A stretch of DNA of 34,406 nt from an uncultured Phenylobacterium sp. (lineage in GTDB: Bacteria; Pseudomonadota; Alphaproteobacteria; Caulobacterales; Caulobacteraceae), in contig NZ_CADEGK010000023.1 in the NCBI RefSeq assembly GCF_902826855.1, positions 1 through 34,406 of the forward strand, in the 5' to 3' direction. The translations under genes and the position numbers were made by a program. The notes below the pieces were generated by a model that did no database searches, was not told the DNA's origin, and worked only from the letters and a program-made list of their open reading frames with translations. Positions 8,699 to 21,608 of this stretch are shown piece by piece (position 1 is the stretch's first letter; the number at the start of each line of letters is the position of its first letter).

Positions 8699-9541
8699 CT
8701 AGAGCTGGGCGCTCCGGAACGTGTCACACTGGGCGGGGTCGCCGGTCTCCGCGCCCTTCCGGAACCAGCGGACCCGCTGCGCGGAGGTGCCGTGCGTGAA
8801 GGCGTCGGGCATGACGCGGCCCTGGGACTTCCTCTGCAGGGTGTCGTCGCCGACGGCGGAGGCGGCGTTGAGGCCGTCTTCTATGTCGTTCGGGTCCAGG
8901 GAGACCTGGCCGTTCGAAACCGCGGCCGCGCGCGCCGCCCAGACGCCGGCGTAGCAGTCGGCCTGCAGCTCCAGGCGCACCGCCCCGCTCTCGGCCCCCT
9001 GCATGCCCATCCGTCGGGCCTGGTCGCTGGCCCCGGTCAGGGTCTGGACGTGATGGCCGATCTCGTGGGCGATGACGTAGGCCCGCGCCGCCTCGCCGCC
9101 GGCGCCCAGCTTGGTCTCCAGATCATCCCAGAAGGTGAGGTCCAGGTAGACCTTGCGGTCGCTCGGACAATAGAACGGGCCCATCGCCGACTGCCCCGTG
9201 CCGCAGCCGGTGCCCGTCGCGCGGTCGTAGAGCACCACGCCTGGGGGCGTGTAGCTCTCGCCGGAGGCGCGGAAGACCTCGGTCCAGACATCATTGACGT
9301 TGGTGGCGACCACATCGACGAAGCGGCCGGCCTCGTCGGCCGGCGTGCCGCGCACGCCTTCCTGCGTCGCCACAGGGCCGCTGCCCACCGCGCTCAGGGT
9401 CGCCGAGGGGTCAGCCCCGAACACGAAATAGCCGATCAGCGCCAGGATCACGCCGCCGACTCCGAGCCCGCCCGTGCCCACGGCGCCCATGCCGCGCCGG
9501 TCTTCGATCCCGCCGCCGCCGCGGCCGCCTTGCCATCGCAT
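8699..9541 (-). CDS. neutral zinc metallopeptidase, YpfJ family
   Basis: 280 residues matching the putative neutral zinc metallopeptidase family (PF04228). A Gly/Arg-rich N-terminus (MRWQGGRGGGGIEDRRG) is followed by one membrane helix (about 25-43) and an extracytoplasmic domain with the zinc motif HEIGHH (159-164). The family blocks VYLDLTFWDDLE, ELQADCYAGVWA and DAFTHGTSAQR are present. It is probably anchored in the inner membrane facing the periplasm. Its start lies 6 bases after the stop of the small secreted protein upstream, so the two are likely co-expressed. Substrates of this family are not well known. Confidence 0.93.
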   Translation of the reverse strand: MRWQGGRGGGGIEDRRGMGAVGTGGLGVGGVILALIGYFVFGADPSATLSAVGSGPVATQEGVRGTPADEAGRFVDVVATNVNDVWTEVFRASGESYTPPGVVLYDRATGTGCGTGQSAMGPFYCPSDRKVYLDLTFWDDLETKLGAGGEAARAYVIAHEIGHHVQTLTGASDQARRMGMQGAESGAVRLELQADCYAGVWAARAAAVSNGQVSLDPNDIEDGLNAASAVGDDTLQRKSQGRVMPDAFTHGTSAQRVRWFRKGAETGDPAQCDTFRSAQL

Positions 9542-9547
9542 GAGTGT

Positions 9548-9907
9548 CTAGCGCCTCGGTTGTGACGCGTCGCGGACCCGCCGATTGGAGTCGGCGAGCG
9601 CGGCGTCGGGGATGGAGGGAAGGTTCCTCGGGACCGCTGCGGAGGTCGACGATGGGGTGGTCACGTCCGTGTAAGGCAGCTCGGGGACGCGCACGCCCTC
9701 GCGCTGGATGCGCAGGTCGGTGATTGCTTGCTCGGTCCGGAGGCGCGATTCCAGGGCGCCCAGTTCATTGGACAGCGCCACGGCGCGCCGGGCGGCCGCC
9801 TCCTGCTGGGCGCGCAGGTTCTCGACGTCGGCGAGGGTCGACTGCGCGGCGGCAGGCGCCGCGGCGGCGAGAAGGAAGGCGACGGCGACTGTGCGCATGC
9901 TGGCCAT
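9548..9907 (-). CDS. small secreted coiled-coil protein, unknown function
   Basis: About 119 residues from the ATG at 9907; a second ATG three codons later (9898) is an equally good start, and neither has a clear ribosome binding site. The signal peptide MRTVAVAFLLAAAAPAAAQS is clear. The mature part begins with a heptad-like segment (DVENLRAQQEAAARRAVALS, then NELGALESRLRTEQAI), indicating a short coiled coil, and ends in a Ser/Thr/Pro-rich tail. No family recognised. It lies directly upstream of the zinc peptidase in the same direction. Confidence 0.6.
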   Translation of the reverse strand: MASMRTVAVAFLLAAAAPAAAQSTLADVENLRAQQEAAARRAVALSNELGALESRLRTEQAITDLRIQREGVRVPELPYTDVTTPSSTSAAVPRNLPSIPDAALADSNRRVRDASQPRR

Positions 9908-9929
9908 ATAAGCGCGCAACGGCTGGAGG

Positions 9930-10499
9930 CTAGCGCTGTTCCACGGTGAAGCGGGAGAGCTCCTTCAGGGGCATTTCCCAGCCGGGCTTGAGCTCGAGCG
10001 CCTTCTGGTAGTCGAGGTAGGCGGCCTTCATGTCGTCCAGGCCCTCGAAGGCGAGCGCGCGGTTGAAGTAGGCCTTCTCCGGCTCGTCGACACCCAGTTC
10101 GATCGCCTTGTTGATGTCGGCCAGACCCTCGGCGAAGCGCTTCTGACCGACCGATGCGGCGCCGCGGTTCACATAGGCCTCCCCGAACGCTGGATTCTCC
10201 TCGATGGCGCGGTTGAAGTCGGTTTGGGCCGAAGCGTACTCGCGACGCCGCAGCTTCAGGATGCCGCGGTTGACGTAGGTCCCGGCCCGGTCGCGCGGGT
10301 TCATCAGCTCCGACTCCAGCGCCTCGGTGCAGATGTTCTCGAAGTAGGGTCCCTTCTGGCCATTGAAGGCGGCCAGCGAGCATTCCTTGGCCTTGCCGCC
10401 GCCGATCACCGTGACGGCGGCGCCGGCTGTGGATGCCCAGGCCAACGCCGCCACGGCGGTGGCCGCGGCGAGACCGAACATGCGGGCGGTTGGCGACAT
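9930..10499 (-). CDS. exported TPR repeat protein
   Basis: 189 residues. A signal peptide or N-terminal helix (MFGLAAATAVAALAWASTAGA) is followed by a two-cysteine stretch (KECSLAAFNGQKG, ENICTEAL) and then three tetratricopeptide repeats (TYVNRGILKLRRREYASAQT, AYVNRGAASVGQKRFAEGLA, AYFNRALAFEGLDDMKAAYL). It probably acts as a periplasmic protein-binding scaffold. The ATG at 10499 is chosen over an upstream Met in the same frame because GGAG precedes it at good spacing and the signal peptide follows. It belongs to a leftward gene run; the partner is unknown. Confidence 0.75.
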   Translation of the reverse strand: MSPTARMFGLAAATAVAALAWASTAGAAVTVIGGGKAKECSLAAFNGQKGPYFENICTEALESELMNPRDRAGTYVNRGILKLRRREYASAQTDFNRAIEENPAFGEAYVNRGAASVGQKRFAEGLADINKAIELGVDEPEKAYFNRALAFEGLDDMKAAYLDYQKALELKPGWEMPLKELSRFTVEQR

Positions 10500-10602
10500 C
10501 ACAGGGCTCCGGTTGGCGCCGCCGACGTTCCGCTCGTCCCGGACCCGTGTCAATTCCAGCGGCTTGTGGCGGCGACCCGCGGCGCCCTGGGCGGGCGCGA
10601 CC

Positions 10603-11823
10603 CTACTTCGGGGTCAGCTTCACGATCGCGCCAATCGGGCCGCCCTTCAGGAGGTAGACGGCGCCGTCGGGGCCCTGGCGGATGTCACGCCAGTAGTTGG
10701 GCTCCACGGGCAGGCGCTCTTCGCCCACGACGCGCTCGTTCTTCACCGTCACGCGGGTGATATGGCCGCCGGGGAGGCCCTGAGGCAGCATGCCGCTGAT
10801 CAGCAGGCTGCCCTTCCACGCCGGGAACAGGGCGCCGGTGTAGAGGATGGCGCCGGACGGGGCGATGACCGGATCCCAGTAGTAGAGCGGCTGTTCCATG
10901 CCCGGCCGCTGGGTCTCGCCGCCGGTGATCGGCGCCTTGGCCGGGCCGTAGTTCACGCCGTAGCTGATGGTCGCCCAGCCGTAGTTCTTGCCCTTGCGCG
11001 CGATGTTGATCTCGTCGCCGCCCTGCGGGCCATATTCGACCGTCCACAGCTCGCCGGTCTGCGGGTGGATGGCGGCGGCCTGGATGTTGCGGTGGCCGTA
11101 GGACCAGATCTCCGGCCGGGCGCCGGCCTGGCCGACGAACGGGTTGTCCTTCGGGACCGAGCCATCGGCGTTGAGCCGCACGATCTTGCCGACCAGGCTG
11201 CCCAGGTCCTGCGCCTGCTTCTGGCCTTCGCCGACGTAGCGGTCGCCCTGGGTGATGAACAGCTTGCCGTCCCTGGCGAAGGCCAGGCGCGAGCCGAAGT
11301 GGAGCGGCGAGGCGATCGCCGGAACCTGGTGGTAGATCACGGTGAGGTCGTCGAGGCGCGGCTGCGGGCCGTCCACGAGCTTTCCGCGCGCGACGGCGGT
11401 GTTGTTCTTGCCGCCCGCCTGGGGCTCCGAGAAGCTCAGGTAGACGAGGCGGTTGGCAGCGAAGGCCGGGTCGATGGCCACGTCCAAAAGGCCGCCCTGG
11501 CCGCCGCTCATCACCGCCGGCGTCCCCGCCACGGGTTCGGAGACCGCGCCGTCCTTGGCCACGATGCGCAGGGCGCCGGCCTTCTCGGTCACCAGCATGC
11601 GGCCGTCCGGCAGGAAGGTCATGCCCCAGGGGGATTTCAGGCCCTTGGCCACAGTGGTCGTCTGGAACTGGACGCCCAGCTTCTGTTCCGGCGCCCGGGT
11701 CTGGCCGGCGAAGGCGGGCTTGTAGGGCGTGATCGGCGCCCGGTCCTCGACGCCAGCGGCGCGAGCCATCGCCGGGGCCGCCAGGATCGCGGCCACGCCT
11801 AGCACCTTCAAGATCACCGACAT
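10603..11823 (-). CDS. PQQ-dependent sugar dehydrogenase-like protein (YliI/Asd type)
   Basis: 406 residues with a signal peptide ([20 protein letters not shown]) and a six-bladed beta-propeller of the glucose/sorbosone dehydrogenase family (PF07995). Visible blocks include [74 protein letters not shown] and [19 protein letters not shown]. Members oxidise aldose sugars in the periplasm using PQQ and calcium. No PQQ synthesis genes lie in the window. GGGGA precedes the ATG at 11823. It follows the frameshifted GFA gene in the same direction. Confidence 0.92.
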   Translation of the reverse strand: MSVILKVLGVAAILAAPAMARAAGVEDRAPITPYKPAFAGQTRAPEQKLGVQFQTTTVAKGLKSPWGMTFLPDGRMLVTEKAGALRIVAKDGAVSEPVAGTPAVMSGGQGGLLDVAIDPAFAANRLVYLSFSEPQAGGKNNTAVARGKLVDGPQPRLDDLTVIYHQVPAIASPLHFGSRLAFARDGKLFITQGDRYVGEGQKQAQDLGSLVGKIVRLNADGSVPKDNPFVGQAGARPEIWSYGHRNIQAAAIHPQTGELWTVEYGPQGGDEINIARKGKNYGWATISYGVNYGPAKAPITGGETQRPGMEQPLYYWDPVIAPSGAILYTGALFPAWKGSLLISGMLPQGLPGGHITRVTVKNERVVGEERLPVEPNYWRDIRQGPDGAVYLLKGGPIGAIVKLTPK

Positions 11824-11889
11824 CTGCAGTCCCCGCTTCAGGTGGGCGCCTTCTACGGCGCCGGCGTGGTGCGAGGGAAGCCGGACGGT

Positions 11890-12295
11890 TCACGGCGCAG
11901 GGCGGACCGGATGGCCGGCGAACTGCGGGGCCTCGTCGCCGATCGCGCACCAGGCCGGCTTGTCCGCCACGAACTCGTGGAAGCGGGATGCGGACCCCGG
12001 GATCGTCGTCGAGAAGGTGCGCGGAGATCGGGAAGCTATCGGCTTCCGCCCCAAGCTCACCCAGGGCCGAGCCGCACTGGCGGCAGAAGGTGCGGACAAA
12101 GGTGAAGGGTGGCTGCGGCTCGCACCGGGCTACGGCCTCCTGGCCGGACAACCAGCGGACGTCGTCACGCTTGACGAACACGAAGGTCGAGGCGCCCAGC
12201 TTGCGGCAACGCGAGCAGTGGCAGGCGGCCATCATCGACGGCGGCTGAGCCAGTTCAAAGCTCACAGCCCCGCATGCACAGCTTCCGCGGATCAT
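11890..12295 (-). pseudogene. GFA (glutathione-dependent formaldehyde-activating) family gene, 1-base frameshift
   Basis: The frame from 12295 gives MIRGSCACGAVSFEL, CHCSRCRKLGAS and TFCRQCGSALGEL, the zinc-cysteine motifs of the GFA/CENP-V fold (PF04828). It runs to LLDDDPGVRI and then loses similarity. The neighbouring frame continues exactly as the family should, with RFHEFVADKPAWCAIGDEAP then QFAGHPVRPAP and a stop at 11890. Removing one base from the GGG at 11985-11987 joins the two halves into a normal ~134-residue protein. All zinc ligands lie in the intact first part. It is either a recent inactivation or a sequencing error in a homopolymer. Confidence 0.82.
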
Positions 12296-12304
12296 CCGGG
12301 CCTC

Positions 12305-12362
12305 CCGTCTCGGCTACGAGACGGAGACTGCCACATCCCTGCTGCCAGCCCTGTCAGCAGGG
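12305..12362. repeat. two tandem perfect hairpins between the MaoC and GFA genes
   Basis: CCGTCTCG (12305-12312) / CGAGACGG (12317-12324) with a 4-base loop, and CCCTGCTG (12337-12344) / CAGCAGGG (12355-12362) with a 10-base loop. Both stems are perfect 8-mers. They fill most of the gap after the MaoC stop codon and end about 9 bases before the GFA start on the minus strand, where the stem touches the GGGAGG that serves as ribosome binding site. Confidence 0.6.
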
Positions 12363-12372
12363 CCGGAGGAAG

Positions 12373-12780
12373 CTAGTCGACGCGGGCTTCGGCGTATCCC
12401 GACAGCACCTCGACGCCGTTCTGGTTCACCGTCTTGACGTCGAACTTGGCGATGCCGCCGCCGACTTCGGTCACCGTGGCGGTGGCGTCCAGGGTGTCGC
12501 CCGGCCAGACCTGGCTGGTGAAGCGGACGCCGTACTTGGTCAGCCGCGCGTCGCCCACGTAGTCGGTGAGCATCTTGCCGGTCATGCCCATGGTCAGCAT
12601 TCCGTGCGCGAAAACGGATGGATATCCAGCCACCTGGGTGGTGAAGATCTCGTCGGTGTGCAGCGGGTTATAGTCGCCGGAGGAGCCGGCGTATTGGACG
12701 ATCTGGGTGCGCTTCAGGTCCTCGACCAGGCGCGCGGAGTGGGTGTCGCCAATCTTCAATTGGCTGGCTTTCAAGGGCAT
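12373..12780 (-). CDS. MaoC-family hot-dog dehydratase
   Basis: 135 residues, a single hot-dog domain of the (R)-specific enoyl-CoA hydratase type. The hydratase motif GDYNPLHTDE supplies catalytic Asp36 and His41, followed by VFAHGMLTMGMTGKML and the strand RFTSQVWPGDTLDATATV. It adds water to, or removes it from, an acyl-CoA or acyl-ACP double bond. It starts 10 bases after the stop of a second hot-dog protein in the same direction, and the two probably form a heterodimer like HadAB. Confidence 0.93.
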   Translation of the reverse strand: MPLKASQLKIGDTHSARLVEDLKRTQIVQYAGSSGDYNPLHTDEIFTTQVAGYPSVFAHGMLTMGMTGKMLTDYVGDARLTKYGVRFTSQVWPGDTLDATATVTEVGGGIAKFDVKTVNQNGVEVLSGYAEARVD

Positions 12781-12790
12781 CGGGACCTCC

Positions 12791-13306
12791 TTACGCCTTC
12801 GCCGGAGCGGGTTGTTCGACGGGGCGCTCGGTGCGCACGCCGACGCCGCGGGCGGTGACCACCAGTTCGCCCTTCTGGTCGCGGTACTCGGTGACGCTCT
12901 CGGAGAACACCAGCTTGCCCGAGCGCTTGCCTTCCTTCTCCCAGGTCTTGCCGGGGAAGGTCTTGGCGGTGAGCACGTCGCCGGGCCTCACCGGCCGGTG
13001 GTATTCGTAGTGCTGCTCGGCATGCAGACCGCCGCCGTTGCCGCCGCCACCGCCGCCGCTGGTCGCGCGGGTGATGCCGGTGGCCTTCCCGCCCGAGCCG
13101 AACCAGGGCTGGCCGGGCTTCGGCCGCAGGACATAGTCCGGATCGAACTGGGCCGAGGCCTGCACGAAGGTGGGCGGGGCGATGATGCCGCCGGCCTCGG
13201 TCTGCTTGGCGGCCTCCGCGTCCGTGTAGACCACGTTCTCGTCGCCGATCGAGCGGGCGAACATCAGGATGTGGCTCGCTTCCACCGGGAAGTCTTTGAC
13301 GGCCAT
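12791..13306 (-). CDS. MaoC N-terminal / FAS1-type dehydratase subunit
   Basis: 171 residues from the ATG at 13306, which follows AAGAGGGA at good spacing. A Met 16 codons earlier lacks support. The protein has the half-domain typical of the non-catalytic or first subunit of HadAB-like dehydratases: ASHILMFARSIGDENVVYTD, AGGIIAPPTFVQASAQFDPD, AEQHYEYHRPVRPGDVLTAK. A flexible Gly-rich loop (SGGGGGGNGGG, about residues 83-93) sits just before the HAEQHYEYHRP strand. It is co-transcribed with the single-domain MaoC protein downstream. The likely pathway is fatty acid or acyl-CoA metabolism; the substrate cannot be deduced. Confidence 0.88.
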   Translation of the reverse strand: MAVKDFPVEASHILMFARSIGDENVVYTDAEAAKQTEAGGIIAPPTFVQASAQFDPDYVLRPKPGQPWFGSGGKATGITRATSGGGGGGNGGGLHAEQHYEYHRPVRPGDVLTAKTFPGKTWEKEGKRSGKLVFSESVTEYRDQKGELVVTARGVGVRTERPVEQPAPAKA

Positions 13307-13396
13307 GGCGTTCCCTCTTGTTGGCGCGGCTCCTTGCCGGAGCTCAGCCGTCAACTGAGCGGCTTTACCTAGGGCCCGTCAACACGGACGACCGTC

Positions 13397-15547
<2,151 letters not shown>

Positions 15548-15597
15548 GGGGCGTCCTTTGCCGGCGCTGAGCCGGGAATGAATGGTGTGTGTAGGGG

Positions 15598-16095
15598 TCA
15601 GGCTGCGGGGTTCATGGCCGTGAGCAGCGCCATCAGCTCCGCCTTTCGAGCCGCCATCCGGCCGCCCAGCGCCTTGAGGTCGAGGCCGGCCTCGCGGACC
15701 TTTGGGAAGAGCTCGCCCTCCTCCTCGCCCACGTGATGGCGAACCTGTTCGCCCAGCACCTTGACCTTGGCGTCGTAGAGCGGCTGGCCCGGCGCCATCG
15801 CCTCGATCTGGGCGACCAGCGACTTGGCGCCCATGTGCTCGACCAGCGCCTCGTCCAGCAGGTCCGTCTCGCCGGTGGCGTCGCGGGCGGCCGGATAGAA
15901 TATCTCCTCCTCGATCTGCGCATGCACCCTCAGGGCCAGGCAGATCCGGTCGGCCAGTTGCTGCTTCTCGGCCGGCGTCGTCGCCTGCTCGAAGGCCGAG
16001 AAATCGGCATCCACGTCGCGGTGGTCGGCTTCAAGAAGCTCGATCGCGTCGAGCTGCCCCTCGCGTCCCTTGGTCTTGGTTTCGGCTCTGGCCAT
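15598..16095 (-). CDS. hemerythrin HHE-domain protein
   Basis: 165 residues. A four-helix HHE domain carries the di-iron ligand set: His25 ([11 protein letters not shown]), His58 and Glu62 ([14 protein letters not shown]), His87 (EHMGAKS), His120/121 and Glu125 ([13 protein letters not shown]). Such proteins bind oxygen or nitric oxide, or buffer iron, during oxidative stress. I chose the ATG at 16095 because GGAGGG lies just ahead of it; another ATG four codons earlier overlaps that ribosome binding site. It is followed by katE, and a candidate EcfG promoter lies upstream. Confidence 0.93.
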   Translation of the reverse strand: MARAETKTKGREGQLDAIELLEADHRDVDADFSAFEQATTPAEKQQLADRICLALRVHAQIEEEIFYPAARDATGETDLLDEALVEHMGAKSLVAQIEAMAPGQPLYDAKVKVLGEQVRHHVGEEEGELFPKVREAGLDLKALGGRMAARKAELMALLTAMNPAA

Positions 16096-16121
16096 GTCGC
16101 CCTCCATCCTGCTGGCCCCAC

Positions 16122-16146
16122 AACTCCGATGCGCGACCTGCGTTCC
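16122..16146 (-). promoter_or_regulatory. candidate EcfG (general stress) promoter
   Basis: On the minus strand GGAAC (16146-16142) is followed after 16 bases by AGTT (16125-16122), close to the alphaproteobacterial general-stress consensus GGAAC-N16/17-CGTT with one mismatch. The predicted transcript starts about 20 bases ahead of the hemerythrin start codon. Control of the HHE/catalase genes by the general stress response would make sense. Confidence 0.38.
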
Positions 16147-16181
16147 TGAGGCGCCGCAAGACAGGCGGCAGTGACCTGTTC

Positions 16182-16889
16182 CTAGCCGGGCGAGGCCGGG
16201 AACAGAGCCGCCAGCGCGCGGTATGCGGGATCCCGCTTGCGGCTGAGGATGGCGGCGGCCGTCTTGCCGTTCGCGTCGGGGATGTCGCCGCGGGCGCCCA
16301 ATGCGATCATCGCGGCCAGGCGCTCGGGCGGGCTGTCCTTCCCCAGCATCATGTGCAGCGCCGTGCGACCGTCCTTGCCCAGGGCGTTGGGGTCGCAGCC
16401 TTGCCGCAGCATCTCCTCGGCGCCGTCGAAGCGGCTCCAGCCAACCGCTTCCAGGAACATCTCGTCGCGCACGGGCGCCTTGTGCGCGCAGAGCAGTCGG
16501 ATCGCTTCCACGTCATTGTTCCACGCGGCGGCGAACAGGCTGTGGTCGGGGTCACAGCCCTGTTCCAGCAGGAAGCGCGCGAGGGCCAGGTTCCGCCCGC
16601 GCGAGACCGCGAACCACAGCGGCGTCGCCCGCCACTCGTCGTTCTCCCCCTCGGTGAAGGCCGCATCGTTCATGTCCAGGCCGCGGGACAGGAGGTCGCG
16701 GGCGATCGCGACACTAGCCGCCTTCTTTCCTGGATCGCCTTCCGCCGGCTGGGCGGCAACCAGATGCAGCCAGGTGCGGCCGCGCTCGTCGCGCACGTCC
16801 AGCAGGTCCGGCCGCGCGTCCAGGCCCGCGGCGACGCCCGCCACGTCGAACGCCTTCACTCGCTCCGTGATGCTCGTCTTGGAGGCCAT
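16182..16889 (-). CDS. ankyrin repeat protein
   Basis: 235 residues made of ankyrin repeats and no other recognisable domain: GRTWLHLVAAQPAEGD, ATPLWFAVSRGRNLALARFL, DPDHSLFAAAWNNDVEAIRL, DGRTALHMMLGKDSPPERLA and ANGKTAAAILSRKRD. There is no signal peptide or membrane helix, so it is probably a cytoplasmic protein-binding scaffold. It sits between a methyltransferase (30 bases upstream) and the hemerythrin/catalase genes (86 bases downstream), all leftward. An ankyrin gene beside a catalase recalls ankB/katB in Pseudomonas aeruginosa, although AnkB is membrane-bound. Confidence 0.88.
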   Translation of the reverse strand: MASKTSITERVKAFDVAGVAAGLDARPDLLDVRDERGRTWLHLVAAQPAEGDPGKKAASVAIARDLLSRGLDMNDAAFTEGENDEWRATPLWFAVSRGRNLALARFLLEQGCDPDHSLFAAAWNNDVEAIRLLCAHKAPVRDEMFLEAVGWSRFDGAEEMLRQGCDPNALGKDGRTALHMMLGKDSPPERLAAMIALGARGDIPDANGKTAAAILSRKRDPAYRALAALFPASPG

Positions 16890-16919
16890 GGCCCATGCGA
16901 GACCAGGGCCCCCAGGTCG

Positions 16920-17741
16920 TCAAGCCGCCCGTACCGCCTCGAACGTCCAGCCCCGGTCGGCCTGGCGGGGCGCGCGAGAGCGGTCATAGCCGCCGGTGAC
17001 GCTGACGCCGGTGAAGCCGGCCGCCTCCAGCAGGAGGCGGAACTCGTCCAGGCCCCAGTAGCGCTGAGCCATCACGTCGATCTGGGCTTCGACAAGCTGG
17101 TGGCCGCGCCAGCGTTCGTAGCGGTAGGTGGTCTCCGCCCGCTGGGCGAACCAGTCCGTCAGCGTGCGGACGCCCTCGCAGGTGAGCAGGTCGCCGCCCG
17201 GCGCGGTCCAGCGGCGGCGATCCTGTGTCTGGGAGCCCAGGAAGGCCAGGCCCTGGATATCCAGCACCAGCACACCTCCGGGCTCCAGATGGTCGCGAAA
17301 GCGCCGCAACACCGCGTGGGCTGCCGCGAAGTCGTCGATCAGGGTGAAGGTCCCGACAGGAACGACGATCGCGCCGAACTTCCGAGGATAGCGGAAATCC
17401 TCGAACCGCTGCTGGCTGAGGTCTGGTGCGTAGCCCGCCGCCTCGCAGCGCGCCCGGCAGCGGGCCAGCATGTCGGGGCTCTGGTCGAAGCCGGTCACGT
17501 CCAGCCCGGCCTCCAGGAACGGGACCAGGGTGCGGCCGGTCCCGCAGGCCGGCTCCAGGATCGGGCGATCGAAGCCCGCAAAGCGCTCCAGGTGGAACCG
17601 GGTGTCCGGCAAGGCTCCGAACGGTTTGTCGACGTCGTAGATCTCGGCGGCCAGCTCGCCATAGCGATTGGTCGCCGTCGTGGCGTTGGAAAGCATTCCT
17701 GTGGTCTCTGAAACGGAGGGAAGAGCCGCGCCTGGGCTCAT
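16920..17741 (-). CDS. class I SAM-dependent methyltransferase
   Basis: 273 residues. Motif I for S-adenosylmethionine binding is EPACGTGR (63-70), followed by an acidic post-I position in LDVTGFDQSPDMLARC and motif III at HLEPGGVLVLDIQG. The fold is the Methyltransf_11/25 type acting on an unknown small molecule. Two starts are possible: ATG 17741 after GGGGCG, or ATG 17696 directly after AGGA; homology such as RYGELAAEIYDVDKP begins after both. It heads the leftward methyltransferase-ankyrin-HHE-catalase run and is divergent from secA. Confidence 0.87.
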   Translation of the reverse strand: MSPGAALPSVSETTGMLSNATTATNRYGELAAEIYDVDKPFGALPDTRFHLERFAGFDRPILEPACGTGRTLVPFLEAGLDVTGFDQSPDMLARCRARCEAAGYAPDLSQQRFEDFRYPRKFGAIVVPVGTFTLIDDFAAAHAVLRRFRDHLEPGGVLVLDIQGLAFLGSQTQDRRRWTAPGGDLLTCEGVRTLTDWFAQRAETTYRYERWRGHQLVEAQIDVMAQRYWGLDEFRLLLEAAGFTGVSVTGGYDRSRAPRQADRGWTFEAVRAA

Positions 17742-17872
17742 CGCCCCGGCGCGTCGCGTGGCCGGCGGTGTCCCGCGGCGGTTATGGCGACTAGGCCTTC
17801 ATAGTGCGCCGAGCTTAGCTGCAGCGCCACCGCGGCGCCAGTCCCGACCTCGCGCGACGGGGGCGGCGCGTT

Positions 17873-17924
17873 GACTTGAGGGGGTGCAGTCCTTAAGTCA
17901 GCCACGCCCCAAAAGAGCGCTTTT
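17873..17924 (+). promoter_or_regulatory. secA upstream region: -35-like element and two hairpins
   Basis: TTGACT at 17871-17876 resembles a -35 box, with no good -10 at the right distance. GACTTGAG (17873-17880) and CTTAAGTC (17892-17899) form an 8-bp hairpin in RNA with one G-U pair and an 11-base loop. AAAAG (17911-17915) and CTTTT (17920-17924) form a second small hairpin. These lie 45-95 bases ahead of the secA start and could be an operator or a leader controlling secA. Confidence 0.3.
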
Positions 17925-17968
17925 CCAGGCGGGCGAAGGGCCCGATCGCCGCCTAACGGATACTCCCT

Positions 17969-20740
<2,772 letters not shown>

Positions 20741-20743
20741 GCG

Positions 20744-20757
20744 CCGACGGCCGTCGG
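20744..20757 (+). terminator. short palindrome just after secA
   Basis: CCGACGGCCGTCGG is a perfect 14-base palindrome three bases after the secA stop codon; a second stem GCCGCC/GGCGGC lies at 20825-20843. Neither has a T-run. Weak terminator candidates only. Confidence 0.25.
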
Positions 20758-20883
20758 ACAGGTGGTGGCGCAGCGTACCCGGTCGCCTGCAGATCAGCGT
20801 GCCGGGGTGAGCCGGAGCGATGCTGCCGCCTTGTGCCGGCGGCGCCCTCGCCCCAAGGGTCAGGGGCAGATGGAGTATTTGTC

Positions 20884-20901
20884 TTACGTTGTAAATTTTA
20901 C
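20884..20901. promoter_or_regulatory. AT-rich palindromic operator candidate upstream of the TetR gene
   Basis: Two overlapping inverted repeats occur in the only AT-rich stretch nearby: TTAC-GTT-GTAA (20884-20894) and GTAAA-T-TTTAC (20891-20901). This is the kind of site a TetR-family dimer binds, about 50-65 bases ahead of its own gene, suggesting autoregulation. The promoter boxes could not be placed with confidence. Confidence 0.4.
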
Positions 20902-20949
20902 CGAGGGAGGATAGGCCTTGGCAGGGCTTGTGTGGATCGAGCGAGTCGT

Positions 20950-21549
20950 ATGCCGCGTGTGCTGACCGAGACCGATGTCGCGGACTTCCGGGACCGCCTC
21001 TGCCAGGCCGCCGAGCGGCTGTTCGCGGAGCGGGGTCCGGACGCCGTGACCATGCGCCAGTTGGCCGCCGAACTGGGCGTTTCGCCGATGACGCCCTACC
21101 GCTACTTCGAGGACAAGGACGACATCCTGGCCGCCGTCCGGACCAGCGGCTTCACCCGCTTCGCCGAGCGGCTGGAAGCCGCGCGCGCGGGCGCTGCCGA
21201 CTCCCAGGCCCGCGGCGAGGCGGTGGGCGAGGCCTACGTCGCCTTCGCCCTGGAGAATCCGCACTCCTACAAGCTGATGTTCGACCTCAACCAGCCGAAC
21301 GTCGAGAAGTACCCCGAACTGATCGCCGCCGGAGCGCGCGCGCAGGCGACCATGACCGATCACGTGAACGAGTCGATCGCCTGCGGCCGCTACGCAGGCG
21401 AACCGCAACAGATCGGGCTGATGATGTGGGCCGCCGTGCACGGGATCGTCGTGCTGCAACTTGCCGGCCTGTTGCCGCATGGGGTGGCGCGCGACCTCTA
21501 TCACGCGATGAACGCCACCCTCGCGCGCGGCCTCTCCCCACCCGTCTGA
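20950..21549 (+). CDS. TetR/AcrR family transcriptional regulator
   Basis: 199 residues. The N-terminal HTH is standard: RLCQAAERLFAERGPDAVTM, RQLAAELGVSPMTPYRYFED, KDDILAAVR. The C-terminal ligand-binding half (YVAFALENPHSYKLMFDLNQ then MMWAAVHGIVVLQLAGLLP) is the WHG/TetR_C_33 type. It probably represses itself and the epoxide hydrolase gene 59 bases downstream in the same direction, releasing DNA when it binds a hydrophobic compound. The start at ATG 20950 is the conservative choice; GTG 20932 in the same frame has AGGG 5 bases upstream and is possible. Confidence 0.92.
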   Translation: MPRVLTETDVADFRDRLCQAAERLFAERGPDAVTMRQLAAELGVSPMTPYRYFEDKDDILAAVRTSGFTRFAERLEAARAGAADSQARGEAVGEAYVAFALENPHSYKLMFDLNQPNVEKYPELIAAGARAQATMTDHVNESIACGRYAGEPQQIGLMMWAAVHGIVVLQLAGLLPHGVARDLYHAMNATLARGLSPPV

Positions 21550-21608
21550 CCGCTTGACGCACCCGGCGGCAAGGGCATGTGCTGACGCACCCTTTCGGAG
21601 GCGCTGCC

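Noticed and set aside
10525..10553. TTGACA on the minus strand upstream of the TPR gene as a promoter
   Set aside because: The -35 box is good, but no acceptable -10 box lies 16-18 bases downstream.
10685..12295. A 536-codon protein continuing from the GFA start through the sugar dehydrogenase region
   Set aside because: Only the first ~100 residues match a family; the rest is an out-of-frame shadow of the dehydrogenase gene caused by the frameshift near 11986.
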